Source of the DNA: Hedera helix
Lineage: Eukaryota > Streptophyta > Magnoliopsida > Apiales > Araliaceae
DNA length: 64,000 nt
Assembly: GCA_947179155.2 (NCBI GenBank)
Contig: OX359273.1
Coordinates: 39,516,523-39,580,522 of the forward strand
Reading direction: 5' to 3'
The position numbers and the translations under genes were made by a program. The notes beneath the pieces are model-generated. The model was not told the origin of the DNA. It made no database searches and was given only the letters and a program-made list of their open reading frames with translations. Shown here piece after piece: positions 23,269-35,546 of this stretch. Within the stretch, counting starts at the first letter, position 1. The number at the start of each line of letters is the position of its first letter.

Positions 23269-24539
23269 ATTTTATGAGAAAAATTGTTTGAGCGTTTTAA
23301 CTGTTTAATGTGTGATGTAGAATTGTTTGTGAATTACTTACTACTAAAATAAAATTGAATTTTTTGGATTAGCCCTTGGTGTATCTTTGTGTTCTGCTCT
23401 CAACTTTTCCTTTTGCAATCTGTTTTGTTTTAAGCAAATACCGAGTACTAAAGAGCCCCTACTTTAGAATGGAACACCTTATTTTAGGATGTTGATAACA
23501 TAATTCTAACAAACTGTTAATTAATTCGAATATATAAGAAGTTAAACTGGAAGACTGTTAAGAAGAAGGAACAAGAAAAGCACTCAAAATTTCAAAACTA
23601 TTTGAAGGCTAAAACTAAAGTTTAATTGTAGCATAGTAATTATTTTTGAAGAATGCGCAACTAGTTTGCTGGTTACAGTCTTAGTCTTTGATGCACCAAC
23701 TTACTACATATCACATGTATTCAACTCCCAAATAATAATTGGAAAATGATTTATCGACAAATTTATTAAAATGCGACTAATGCGAAAATTTATGTGAACG
23801 AGGGTGGAGCTATTTTTAGTCCTACATATCACATGTATACACATACGTTGCAATTATACTTCAGTTGAACACTGCTCCATTAATCAGAATATTGTGTTTT
23901 GATTAATATTAGTTAGCATTAATTACTGATGAATATTATGGGGGCTTATGGAATATCTATTTGCAATCTAAACACTTTATAGGTTTACACCTTGTCTGGA
24001 GATGATACTAACAAGCAATAACTGAGAATCTATCGGTGACAACTGGTTGGCTATTGGGCTTTCAGTATTTTCCGATGAGATTTTCCCACATTAGGCATCT
24101 AATAAATCCAAAGGCTGGCTAGTGGTTTCAAAATTGCCAATCGGATATTAATAAATCAAGCTCTCCAATATATACCATCAACCAATGAAGATGAAGATAG
24201 AGATATCCGAAGAAACATACATATATATACCTAGGGTCCTTGAAGCTCTGTGTAAGTTAGAGAAATTTAATAAGCAAATGATTCATTGTATTATTAGTCA
24301 CCCTGCCAAAATACATTATAATCTATACGCGCACATTTGGACTAACTTGAAAACAAATCAAGCTCCCAGTTCAAAGAAATAACTTCTTCCTTTTTTCCTT
24401 CTTATTTTTTCCTTTAAACAATGATATATATAGATAGATAGATAGACAGATAGAGAGAGAGAGAGGGGGGGAGAGAGCCGATGCTATGGACACTGTTATA
24501 GCAAATTGATATCTCATTATCCGATCGTAAATCTAAGGA

Positions 24540-24745
24540 TTAAGAGTTCGGTCTGGCCGCTAGTAGGAGCAACATTGGTCGCTACTCATACTAGCGGCCA
24601 AATAAAACTCCCATTTTCTTTGGCCACTAGTAGGAGTAGCGATTAATCCAAAATCTTAGAAAATAAGAGCCCTGTCTGACCGTTAATAGGAGTAGCGGCT
24701 AGTGCTACTTCTACTAGCGGCCAAGCAGAACTCCTAATCCTTATT
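24540..24745. repeat. Imperfect inverted/direct repeat block with GGCCGCTAGTAGGAG motif
   Basis: The motif GGCCGCTAGTAGGAG or its complement appears four to five times: GGCCGCTAGTAGGAGCAAC, ACTAGCGGCC, GGCCACTAGTAGGAGTAGCG, TAGGAGTAGCGGCTAG and CTACTAGCGGCC. The outer arms (AAGAGTTCGGTCTGGCC and GGCCAAGCAGAACTC) are roughly complementary. This could be a foldback transposon. I found no target duplication. Confidence 0.45.
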
Positions 24746-24802
24746 TTTTAGATTGGTTTATTGAAATAGTATTTATAATAAATATTTGTTATGGATCAAC
24801 TT

Positions 24803-24810
<8 letters not shown>

Positions 24811-24853
<43 letters not shown>
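24811..24853. repeat. (AT)n microsatellite
   Basis: About 43 bp of uninterrupted AT dinucleotides. Confidence 0.95.
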
Positions 24854-24855
<2 letters not shown>

Positions 24856-27585
24856 CAAGTTGATGAGTATATGAAGACTTATACTTGTTTTTGTTCCCTT
24901 TAAATATAAAAATATCCCCTCAAGCATGTAAAAATAGACAACTTAGTTTATTAAGTTTGAACTCCCACAATTTAGTCTATTTGACTTAGTAAACATGAAT
25001 TAACCAAGCCGTGCTTATTCTTTTGAGACATAATGGTAATATATGCTTTATTTTCCCATCACAATCTTTCAACAATTTGACTTTAAAAATTTCTTAAAGT
25101 AATTAGAATTGAAATTAAAAAAACACTGTCTCTGTTATATGGAGGGAGATATGATAAAATTCATGATATTATGATTGAACACCTTTTGTGGAACAGAGAA
25201 AAATCAAAATAGACTGTTCTTTCTCGCAATTAAATAATTTATGATTTATATTTACAGCTGTACATATTAAGGTATATTGATTTAAATTTTATCTTTTAGA
25301 CCAATATATAACCGTATTAGAATTTTATTTTATTTTATTTTGATATAATATTATTACGGAATTAAACAATCCATCTCACATCAATTCATTACCAATGTAA
25401 CGGATTAACTTAACAAACATATTGAATCACATTCTTACCCAAAATATTAACATGTTATGTTGAGGCCCCACCGTACACTTATTAACCATTTACGCTCTTA
25501 AATTTATCCCATTTAAAATTTATATAAAATATCTCAACAAATATTACATCACACGTAATAACATGCCCTAAGCAAAATATGTTACTACTATCTATCAGAA
25601 CTGATAAAATCCAGGCCAATTAACAACCAGACAAATGGACGGACTTACCACGAGACCACCCAGAATCCATACAAGCCTTATTCAAAGGTGATACCAAGGT
25701 AATATGCCATCAAAGCCCATACACAATTACACATGAAATATCCAAATCAAACAAGCTACAAACCCACCCTTCCTTTCAACGCGTTCCAATAAATATAATA
25801 ATGGGTGCATTGACACTAGAACCCAAACACACACCATTGATTTTTCATTTACGAAAGTAGTAGGATTTGTTTGTGCACATGTAAATTGTTCAATTGTATA
25901 CTCTCTCTTAGTTAAACCAATAAACCATAACATGCTACTATTCTACCACTCTAATAATCGCAAGAAAAAATATAAATACATAACATTTAAATACAATATC
26001 TATCTTAATTATTAAAAAATTAAATATGATAATAAAATTCGTGTCGTGTCTCATTTTTTAATGATTGTGATGAATGTAGTATTTAATTTTATATTTAAAT
26101 TTTATATCTCTAAATTTATTCTAACAAAAAATACTTCTAGTCTATTATCCAAATAATCAGACAGATGTGAGAATTATAAACAAATTTTATTTATCGAGTT
26201 TAATGGATTAAATTATCCGAATTTAAACGTAGCTAACTAAATTATTTGAGTTCAAGCTTAATACACTAATTCGTCTGCTTTTGTATACTTAAAGGGGATA
26301 TTTTTGTATTAAAAGGTGTTTCATCTGTTTTGTTTTCTTAATAATTTCTTGAAATTATAAAAATATTATTTTTATTTAATCAAATAATTAATATTATCAT
26401 ATTAAGTATAAAATAATTTTTCAAAAATTTAAATAAACTTGTATCACTATTTTATTTCAAAATTTCACTAATCACATCAATAATTCAGGTACACTCTGTC
26501 TATTGAAGGAAGGGAGTAAAAATTAGTTGAAAAAAACATAAAATTAGTTGTAGAACTGTAATAGGATAGAAGGTAATTGTTAATAAAACAGAGCGAAAGC
26601 TGAATTGTGATCATCTACAACTTTCTTTCCCTTTCCACGAATTTGATTCGACGGAGTACAATCCATCGCAGCTCGCCGGCCGATGACCTGATCCCAGATT
26701 TTCAAAGCTCTCTCCGTCCCTCTTTTTGCAGGTCAGTGTCTCTCTCAATCTCTTCGCCGAACAGCCTGCTTACAACCTAGAAAATTGGGTCATAAGTTAT
26801 TACCGTCTATCAAATGCAAAATTGAATACCCTAAATTTGGTATTATTATATAATTCAACTAGAAGTTAATGCTATATAAGTTTATAGTTTGATTATTTAC
26901 TCTTTGCTGTAAACTTCTCACTTTTTCACTGCACTATACACTTGATTTTATGATATTGGGGATTGATACTCAATTTTCTGTTTCTCTGTGTTATCTTTGG
27001 TAGTTTTTTTAGCTATTACGTCACAATATGAAATCTCTTATGTGAAACCAATTAAACTTGTGTTTTTTAATCATGACATATGTGTAGCTTTTAATCTTTC
27101 GAAGTTCAGCTTAGTGAAAATAGTTGGTTGGAATTTGTTGAACCATATGTAAATTTTTTAAGTTATAAATGCCAATCTAAACTAAATATATAACACATGT
27201 TCAAACATGAGGATCTGAATGGGGACCAGTACATTGTATATAAATTTTAATTGCTTGAGGAATTGAAAACAATTTTTCTTTAGGGAGCAAGTATAGGCAA
27301 AAGTAGCTGCAAGCCTGCAAGAATCGATCAAGTTCTTTTTTCCCAAGCTTTCTGAGCAGCTACTTGTTTTTGAATTTGATACTTGTGGAGTGTGTTAATG
27401 TAATTACCTTGGCTAGCTGAAGGATTTCTGAATTCCCTTTTTAATTCGTTAATTTTTAAATTGAGTTGTTTTGCTTTAACTACCCTGCACTTCGTTTTGA
27501 TTGTTATCAATTTCTGTGTGACATAGGCATTGAGAAATGCAGGAAAGTAGCTGCACAGAAAGGGATTAGCTATAGCCTTTACACA

Positions 27586-28939
27586 ATGGCATTTAATGTT
27601 ATTGTTATCATCACTATAGCTATCATGTTTGTTGTGCTTCGTGTTCTATATGTCATCTACTGGAGCAGCAAACGATTTCGTGCCAAGTCTACTAAACCTT
27701 TCAGTACACTTATCATTCTAGGTTCAGGTGTGCTCATGCCTGCTTCTTATCATGTTATTTTCCCCCAGATAGATTCTTATCATTTTATTATTTTCTTGTG
27801 ATTACTTCTATACTCATTATTGCTTTGATTCGAATCAGGGGGTCACACAGCAGAGATGCTAAATCTTTTATCGGTGCTGCAAGCAGACCGATTCACTCCA
27901 AGATATTACATTGCTGCTGCTACTGATAATATGAGTCTTCAGAAAGCACGCGTGTTTGAGGACTGTTTAGCTGATAAGGTGATGTTCCCTATTTGATGTC
28001 TACCAGAACTTTATAAGTATTTTTCTGAAGCATTTCTTAAACAAAAAAGAAGTATTATTGTGAAACATTTTTTGTTCCCTTTAGTTGCAGCGTAAAAGTA
28101 AATTTCATCAGAAATTCCAATGAGAAAGAAAATAAGTTAGATACTTCAATTGACTGTTTATCCTGAATAGTTATTATCTCAAAAAGGTTATCTTTTGTTG
28201 TAGATAGGGGTTAAGGCAGGTGGCTCTGCTCAGTTCATGCAGATATATCGAAGCCGTGAAGTAGGTCAATCGTATGTAACCTCCATTGGGACTACCTTGC
28301 TTGCTATTGCTCATGCCCTGTGGCTGATGATGAAAATTAAGCCCCAAGTGGTACTTAATCTTTTACTTTTTTCTTCTAATCTCTACACTTGCAGTTTTAC
28401 GTTATTTATTTTCACCAAGTTGGTATATTTGAATGTTGAATTCATTTAACATTTTCGCTGAACAGATTCTATGCAATGGCCCTGGGACTTGTATACCTCT
28501 GTGTGTAATTGCAGTCTTTTTCAAGGTTCGACTTTTAACTGAAACAAAATTCTCTGTAGTGGTATTGATTCCTTAAGTTGGCATACTTTTTCAAAGTTCG
28601 ACTTTTAACTTAAACAAAATTCTCTGTAGTAGTATTTTGATTCCTTAAGTTGTCATACTTTTTCAAGGTTCGACTTTTAACTGAAACAAAATTCTTTGTA
28701 GTAGTATTGATTCCTTAAGTTGGCATTAAGTTCAGTATGCAACATTTAAATGTTACCTCCAGGTTTTGGGGATTAGACGGTCGTCTATTTTCTATGTGGA
28801 GAGTATAGCGCGAGTGAAGAGGCTTTCTCTAAGTGGCTTACTTCTTTACAAGTTACGCATGGCCGATCAGTTATTTGTGCAATGGCCACAACTACAGAAG
28901 AAGTATCCTCAAGCACATTATGTGGGCTGTCTCATGTAA
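27586..28939 (+). CDS. ALG14: ALG14-like UDP-GlcNAc transferase subunit
   Basis: ALG14 anchors the catalytic ALG13 subunit to the ER membrane. Together they add the second GlcNAc to dolichol-PP-GlcNAc in N-glycan assembly. Five exons join in frame: 27586-27727, 27839-27978, 28204-28350, 28466-28525 and 28763-28939. The start shown opens with a membrane segment (VIVIITIAIMFVVLRVLYVI), as expected of the N-terminal anchor. Family landmarks follow: STLIILGSGGHTAEML, RYYIAAATDNMSLQKA, QFMQIYRSREVGQSYVTS, ILCNGPGTCIPLCV, SSIFYVESIARV and the C-terminal QAHYVGCLM that contacts ALG13. Length, about 221 residues, is normal for plants. It is intact, though a 72-bp segment around the exon-4 donor is triplicated in intron 4. 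A 5' untranslated exon probably lies near 26640-26730 (ending TTTGCAG/GTCAGTG). Confidence 0.9.
28516..28735. repeat. Triplicated ~72-bp segment spanning an ALG14 splice donor
   Basis: Three near-identical copies start CTTTTTCAAGGTTCGACTTT, CTTTTTCAAAGTTCGACTTT and CTTTTTCAAGGTTCGACTTT. Each runs through AAACAAAATTCT and GATTCCTTAAGTTG. The first copy contains the real exon-4 end (TTCAAG/GTTCG, 28525/28526), and the third repeats that donor exactly inside intron 4. Copy lengths are about 70, 72 and 73 bp. Confidence 0.85.
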
Positions 28940-29475
28940 TTGAACGATTTCAGCAGGCAAGTGATGTTCACTTCAATCTCTGTAGTTTTTGTTGTCTGAT
29001 CTGCATCTTCTGCCTACCTTATTATCCTTCTGCTTAAGTTTTGGGGCCAAAGTTTGGCTCACTAAAAGAAAATACCTCAGGTGTTCTGCAAGGGCCATTT
29101 GTTTAAGGGGGATGAATAAATACAAAGTTATTGAAATGTTCTTTCTGTGATAAATTTAATAGTGAATGTAGGTTGAAATTATAATATTTCAGCTTTGTTC
29201 TCATATTTTAATATTTGAATATACCAGAATATATGTTTCCCTATAAAAGTGTAATATGTGGTGGTTTCTTCGAACTCCATGTAAAAACCTTTTCCCATGA
29301 AAAAGATAAAGCCTTTCTATCATTTAATCACTATCACAAATGCCACACCTCATAGGATGTCATTAGTGATTGTCAGTACAATCATCTTCTCTTAAGCATT
29401 ATAAATCTTGAAAACATGATGTGGTTTCTCATAAGATGGTAGTCCTGGGAAGATCACTGCAGGTGTCTGTATCCT
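28940..29475. other. Convergent 3' flanks of ALG14 and the first permease
   Basis: No gene seen. ALG14 (+) and the permease pseudogene (-) end tail-to-tail across this stretch, so it should contain both 3' untranslated regions. Confidence 0.5.
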
Positions 29476-31139
29476 TTAACATTTTTCAAGGAGAGGAACT
29501 TGAAAAACTTGATTAACATTTGCACTTTGAGCCTTGAACTCCAAATCATCTAGATAATGCTGGTAGATATATGAAATGAATCCCCAAATGGCTAACACCA
29601 TGGAAACCATCTTCACTCCATTCATCTTGTCATTGAAAATGAACACAGCTGCAACAGGAACAATTGGCAAACCAAAGGTACTAATCACATTGGAGAAAAC
29701 AGGAGATCATGTAAATCAATCCCACAGAACCAATAGAGAAAAGTTTCCATAACACTGAAATCCATACCAAAGTCGTCACATAAGAGACACTTCCCAACCT
29801 AAACTCTTGCATCTCTTTGTTTAAACTCTTCCACACTCCGCTAGCAAAAAAGCCTATTACTAGAACACAAGATGCAGCTGCAGACCGGTAGATTATCATA
29901 TCCATCACCACTCGAACATTATCCTTTTTCAGAATCTTCTGAAAGGATAGCAGTGTCACTGAGAGCAGCAATCCCCAACCGGCTGATGCACAAATAGATT
30001 GCATACTTTCCATTCTTGGTATTGGAATCTGAAGAACAGGTGCAAATACAAGGAGTATGGAGGAAATGTTGAGGACCAGAGAGTTTATTATGAATGGAGT
30101 GATCTTTTGTTAATTAAGAAAATAGGAAAAGAATGCATTGAAGCCTAATTGGCTTTTGCACATATGAGATTATAAGTTGAAACTGGAAGATATAAGTGCC
30201 CAACTGAATATAACATGCAGTCTCCTGCTAGGAATGTACCAAGGAAGAGGTAAAGTGATACAAGAAGTATTGTAAGAGAAGGTTGATTTTTCTTGGTATT
30301 CTGACTATTTTCTGCTGTTTGATTTCTGTTTGGTGTGAAAATGAGGAACGGTATGAGCACCGGAAAGCGTGCAACTTGAACGAGTGTTGCCATCCATTTG
30401 GTCTTTCCACCTTTGTCAAAGTAGATTCTCCCCAAAAGAGTGGCGACTGACTGACCAACTAGTACAAAGATTGTTAATATGACCATTTGGAACCACCAGT
30501 TGTATTGCCTAAGCTAAGAGTGGTGGGACTTTTCCTTGTTATTTTTCAGGTGAACTTGCTGCTTTAGCTTCCTGAACTGGTAAATAACACATGGAAAATA
30601 GATTAGACAACACTCCCAGAACAAATGTTTGATCATCTCTATTGTAAAAGTATTAACATTTCTTTTTGTAGCCTTATCGCATCAATCTCTGTTTTCTCAA
30701 AACACCAAATAACTTAAAGTTGGATCAAGATGGGATTCGAGACGTGTGCAAGGCCTTGTCAGGTGCTCGTGAGCTCATGGCTCTCCCCCAACACTAACCA
30801 TGCCATGTTTATCGGGAGCCGAAGTTTTAGTGGGCAGATGTCAGCCCCTCAAGACGGAACACGGGGCAGGATAAGAGAGAGAGATCAAGATTTCAATAGG
30901 TTTGATCATTTTTTGCACAGTACTAGAATAAGATCATCCTTCATTTGCTATCAGTTGAGAAATGAAACAGAAAAAGCAACCCTTTTGGTAGAATCATATA
31001 TATTTATGCTTCATAATGGTTACCAGCTCTTTTTTTCCCCTTGAATCTAGAAAATTGAAAATAAATAATAAATAAAATAAACTTTTCACTTACCCATGAT
31101 GTGTGTTGGTTCTGCTGCCTGTTCTTGAACTTCTCCCAT
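29476..31139 (-). pseudogene. Purine permease (PUP) family transporter, pseudogene (copy 1)
   Basis: This has the same two-exon plan as its tandem neighbours: a 46-nt first exon at 31094-31139 (MGEVQEQAAEPTHIM) and a second exon from 30576 down to 29476. Exon 2 is broken. A TAA at 30539-30541 sits in the N-terminal tail. A short insertion near 30150 shifts the frame in ICASQLGFN, and one base is lost near 29692 in the ISSLFSN stretch. Family signatures remain in pieces: MVILTIFVLVGQSVATLLGR, GHLYLPVSTYNLICA, GLPIVPVAAVFIFNDKMNG and AIWGFISYIYQHYLDD. PUPs are ten-helix plasma-membrane or vacuolar transporters of adenine, cytokinins and related bases. This copy should be inactive. Confidence 0.87.
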
Positions 31140-31986
31140 GACAAAAATTAAGCTTAACAAAGAGAAAGAGAAGTAGCCAAATTCTATGAAGAGAACATTT
31201 ACATGAAACAAAAGTCTTTTCACTTTAATTGGTTGGCACTTGTTAATCACTCAGGATAGATAATGAATGACTTATATAGATGGGCATCACAACCAGCAAT
31301 CAGTATTTGCCTTCTCCAATTTTCTCTGTCCCTCCTTTTTCCCGGCTTACTTGTAGTTTTATGGAACAGTGTTGTCAGAAATTCAGGTCATGGTGGCCCA
31401 CACTATTGTTACTCTTTGACTTGCATTACAACCATAAGATTATCTCTGACTTGATGCACCACCCACCCATTTCAATAGTTAGGCTAAACCAGCCTAGCCC
31501 AATGAATCGAGTTAATTCAATTTTTTATTTATTTTTTTGGACAGGGGAAAAAAGAAGGGTTTAACCGAGTGGTGTGATCTCACTGTAGAAACCGATTGTA
31601 AAAAATAGTGAATATTTTTTAAAAAGATAATAGGGACATAATACTACTATTATTCAATGTAAGTACTTATAATTTAAATTTAAAAATATAGTGCCTCTAA
31701 TTTTAAAATAGATAGAAGAAGAGTAACTTTAGTTGTAGGATGGAAGGAGGAGTATCCAAACATGGACTCCAACTGTGATCAAGCACCATTAGTTTGTTTA
31801 TTAGAAAACGATTTGGCTCACATGCTTAGCACATTTGATGCAATAACATATTACATATAACAAAAGACTTCATCTAATTCATTGATCTTTCTTAGTGAAT
31901 AAAAAACTAAAACTTTTGTAAATAAAAAAAAAAAACAATGAAGATCAATGGTGTGACGACAAAATATTTAAATTATATATCATCCA
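31140..31986. other. Upstream region of permease copy 1
   Basis: No gene. It contains GTTGTCAGAAATTCAGGTCATGGTGGCCCACAC (about 31365-31400; quoted in parts: GTTGTCAGAAATTCAG, GTCATGGTGGCCCAC). This is the uninterrupted counterpart of the double hAT insertion site upstream of copy 3. A likely degenerate MITE end (GGAAGGAGGAGTAT) lies near 31743. Confidence 0.5.
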
Positions 31987-33446
31987 TTAACACCTTTCAA
32001 CGAGAGGAACTTCAGAAACTTGGTAAGCATTTGTACTTTGAGCCTTGGCCTCCAAATCATCTACATAATGCTGATAAATGTAGGAAACAAATCCCCAAAT
32101 GGCCAACAGCATGGATATCACCTTCACCCCATTCATCTTGTCGTTGAAAATGAACACAGCTGCAACAGGAACAATAGGCAACCCCAAAGTACTAATCATA
32201 TTGGAGAACAAAGAAGAAATCTTAAAAATCAACCCCACACAACCAATAGAGAAAATTTGCCATGACAATGAAATCCAAACCAATGTCATCACATAAGAGA
32301 CACTTCCTAACTTGAACTCTTGCATCTCTTTGCTTAAACTCTTCCACTCGCCGCTAGCGAAAAGGCCTATTACTATGACACAAGTTGCTACCGCAGACTG
32401 GTAGATTATCATGTCCATCACCACTCGAAAACTTTCCTTTTTTAGAATCCTTTGAAAGGAGATTTGTGTCACTGATAGCATTAACGACCATCCTGCTGAT
32501 GCTCCAACAGTGGAAATAAAACCGATTGCATACTTTCCTTTCGGGATATTGGAATCCGAGGAATCAGGTGCGAACACAAGAAGTATGGAGGAAATGGTGA
32601 GAAGGACTAGAGAATTTATAATGCAAGGAGTGAGTTTTTGTGAATTAAAGAAATAGGAAAAGAAGGCATTGAAGCCTAATTGGCTGGCACATATGAGAGT
32701 ATAAGTTGACACTGGTAGGTATAAGAGCCCTATTGAATATAACATGCAATCTGCAGCTAGGAATATTCCAAGGAAAAGGTAAAGCGATATAACGACTACA
32801 AGAGAAGGGGGTTTTTTATCGGAATTTTCTGCAGTTTGTTTTTCGTTTGGGGTGAGAAAGAGGAAAGGTATAAGGATTGGAAAGCCTGCATTTTGAACAA
32901 ATGTTGCCATCCATTTGCTGTTACCACCTTTGTCATAGTAGAGTCTCCCCAAGATCGTGGCGACTGACTGGCCGGAGAGTACAAAGACTGTAAATATGAC
33001 CATTTGTAACCACCAGCTGTATTGTCTAAGCAAAGAGGCTTGAATCTTGTAATTGGTATTTTCATTTTCAGGTGGAGTCTCTGCTTTAGCTTCCTGAACT
33101 GGTAAAACAACATATCGGAAATATATCAGTACTACAACAATCCAGCTAACAGAATGAACTAAGTTGTGGATCTTATAAAGTGGAAAATTTGCTACAATTC
33201 AAACATTTTTAGCACAATACTAGTATATATGTTAGATCATCCTTTACTTGCTATCATTTGAGAGAAATGAATCAGGTAAAAAGAACCCTTTTAGTAGAAT
33301 CGTATATATATAGGCTTCAGTTTTTCTTAAATCTTGAAAAGTGCAAGAAAAATCGTTTCTCCTCCTCTGTCCTGTCAGAAAAATTCAATTCTTCACTTAC
33401 CCATGTTGTTTGTTGGTCCTGTTGGCTGCTCTTGAACTTCCCCCAT
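31987..33446 (-). CDS. Purine permease (PUP) family transporter, intact (copy 2)
   Basis: Two exons, 33401-33446 and 31987-33098, separated by a 302-bp intron, give 385 residues, the usual length for plant PUPs. After a charged N-terminal tail (about 35 residues) there are about ten membrane segments of the PUNUT/drug-metabolite-transporter fold. The first is WWLQMVIFTVFVLSGQSVAT and the last is around VISMLLAIWGFVSYIYQHY. Family landmarks are LGRLYYDKGG, GLLYLPVSTYTLICASQLGF, FFSYFFNSQKLTP and GLPIVPVAAVFIFNDKMNG. It probably carries cytokinins, adenine or similar bases across the plasma membrane or tonoplast. Which substrate cannot be read from sequence. It is closest in type to Arabidopsis PUP9/PUP10. 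It lies in a three-gene tandem array next to ALG14. Confidence 0.9.
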
Positions 33447-34236
33447 TCCAAGGATTAAACTTTATGATATAGAAATAGACAAAGTCCATGAAGATAACAT
33501 CTACATAAAATTCTTGCGCTTTTAATCACTCAAGATTTGATCATGAATTATACAGCCTGCCGTCACAATCAGCAACAATCTGTATAACGCCAGAAGGTTG
33601 CCTAGTTGAATTTTCTTCATCACTCTTTTGTCTTTTACTAGTATATTTTAATAGGCAAGGAACTTCATTATCTCGACTTGCGTGATGGTCATTGCCTTAA
33701 CGTGGACCGTTGTTATCAGAAACGCATGTCATGGTGGCCCCCAATAGTTATCTTGCTCTCTTTGTAATTGCATTTCGGCAATAACAATAATGCAAGAGAA
33801 CCCTATGGTTCACCAACCATCGCATCATTTATACCATGTTTGTAAGTTTTATTTTGGGATAAAGGGCAGGTAATTAAAATACCCTCAAATGAGTTTATTT
33901 TTGAGAGGGAAAGGGGATGGATTTAGATGTAAACCCAAAACACACGCACAAAGACATGGGAGGATTAGGAGAGATGGGAAGAGAGAACTTCAAACAACCT
34001 TTCTCAAAACAGACCAGATTTTTTTTTTATATTAAGGTTAATATAGTAATATTGTACTCTAAAAATTAAAATATCTTACCTTTCCCTTCCCTTATTATAA
34101 ACACATAAAACTAAAAAATTATTATTAAAATCTCTTCTCTTTCCTTCCCTTTCTATAAACTCACAGGGAAAGTTGAAATACTTTCACATCTCTTCCTTCC
34201 CTTTCCCCACTTAGGGCTTGTTCGGCATCCCACTGA
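33447..34236. other. Upstream region of permease copy 2 and left part of a disrupted MITE
   Basis: No gene. Around 33718-33750 the words GTTATCAGAAACGCATGTCAT and GGTGGCCC give the pre-insertion form of the copy-3 hAT sites. From about 34208 (TTAGGGCTTGTTCGGCATCCC) begins a Tourist-like terminus that is cut by the hAT element starting at 34245. The rest of it reappears after 37672. Confidence 0.55.
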
Positions 34237-34424
34237 CAAGTAGGTAGGGGTGTAAATGGATATAAACGGATACGGATATAGCAGTATTCGTATCCGGAAA
34301 ATTAATTCGCTATCCGTATCCGTATCCGGTATCCGGCGGATTTTAAAAATCATATCCATATCCGGTATTCGAAAAAATATCCGAATACGGATAATATCCG
34401 TTTTCGTTTATATCCGGATTCGAT

Positions 34425-34537
34425 TATGTAATATAATAATAAAAATAATAATAACAATAATAATAAGTATAATAACAATAATAATAATAATAATAATAAT
34501 AATGATGACGACGACGACAATAATAATGATGATGATG

Positions 34538-34611
<74 letters not shown>

Positions 34612-34645
34612 GATAATGATAATAACAAGAATAATAATTATAATA

Positions 34646-34697
<52 letters not shown>

Positions 34698-34819
34698 TTA
34701 TTATTATAATAATAATAATAATGATAATGATAATAACAAGAATAATAATTATAATAATAATGATAATAAAATTAATAATGTTAATAATAATAATAATAAT
34801 AATAACAACAACAACAACA

Positions 34820-34891
<72 letters not shown>

Positions 34892-34910
34892 TAATAATAA
34901 TAATAATAAC

Positions 34911-34980
<70 letters not shown>

Positions 34981-35172
34981 TTGACAATAATAATAACTAT
35001 AATAATGGTACTAACAATAATTATTATTATTATTATAATTATAATAATTATTATTATGTTAATAATAATATCGATAATAATAATAATTATTATTATTATA
35101 ATAATAATAATAACAACAACAATAAAAACAATAATAATAATTATTGTGATAATAATAATTATTATTATTATT

Positions 35173-35243
<71 letters not shown>

Positions 35244-35244
35244 A

Positions 35245-35283
<39 letters not shown>

Positions 35284-35310
35284 GTTATTGTTGTTGTTGT
35301 GGTGGTGGTA
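34425..35310. repeat. Long (TAA)n-type microsatellite with CAA, GAC and GTT variants
   Basis: Nearly 900 bp of trinucleotide repeat, mainly TAA then TTA, with blocks of GAC/GAT near 34505, CAA near 34805 and 34855, and GTT/GTG near 35290. Both strands are open for long distances only because of the repeat. Confidence 0.9.
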
Positions 35311-35519
35311 TGGTGAATTATGATAATTGTTATTGATAATTGTAAGTTTTATAGACATGTTTAAATTTTTCTGAATATCTATTTTTTAAAAAAAAAATTA
35401 TTATGGCGATGTGGTGAATTATGATAATTGTTATGTGTGATTGTAAGTTATTTAGGGTGTAAAGCGTCTTTAAGTATTGTAGTATTTTTTGAATTTTAAT
35501 CTAATTTTTTGTTACGTCA

Positions 35520-35546
35520 TGCCTTCAGGCACGGACAATTACTAGT
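35520..35546 (+). mobile_element. Helitron-like 3' terminus
   Basis: TGCCTTCAGGCA (a small hairpin) is followed 10 bp later by CTAGT at 35542-35546. This has the form of plant Helitron 3' ends (…GGCACGG…CTAGT). No matching 5' TC end was identified, so it may be a fragment or chance. Confidence 0.4.

Larger units (their letters stand above)
23269..26639. other. AT-rich intergenic region between Lhcb1 copy D and ALG14
   Basis: No gene recognised. It contains (GATA/GA)n at 24431-24475, a repeated GC-richer motif block at 24540-24745 (listed separately), (AT)n at 24811-24853, and a possible degenerate MITE near 26300-26515 whose right end reads GAAGGAAGGGAGTA. Confidence 0.5.

Noticed and set aside
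34256..35358. Long open frames rich in Ile, Leu, Asn or Tyr
   Set aside because: Same cause: trinucleotide microsatellite inside the hAT element.
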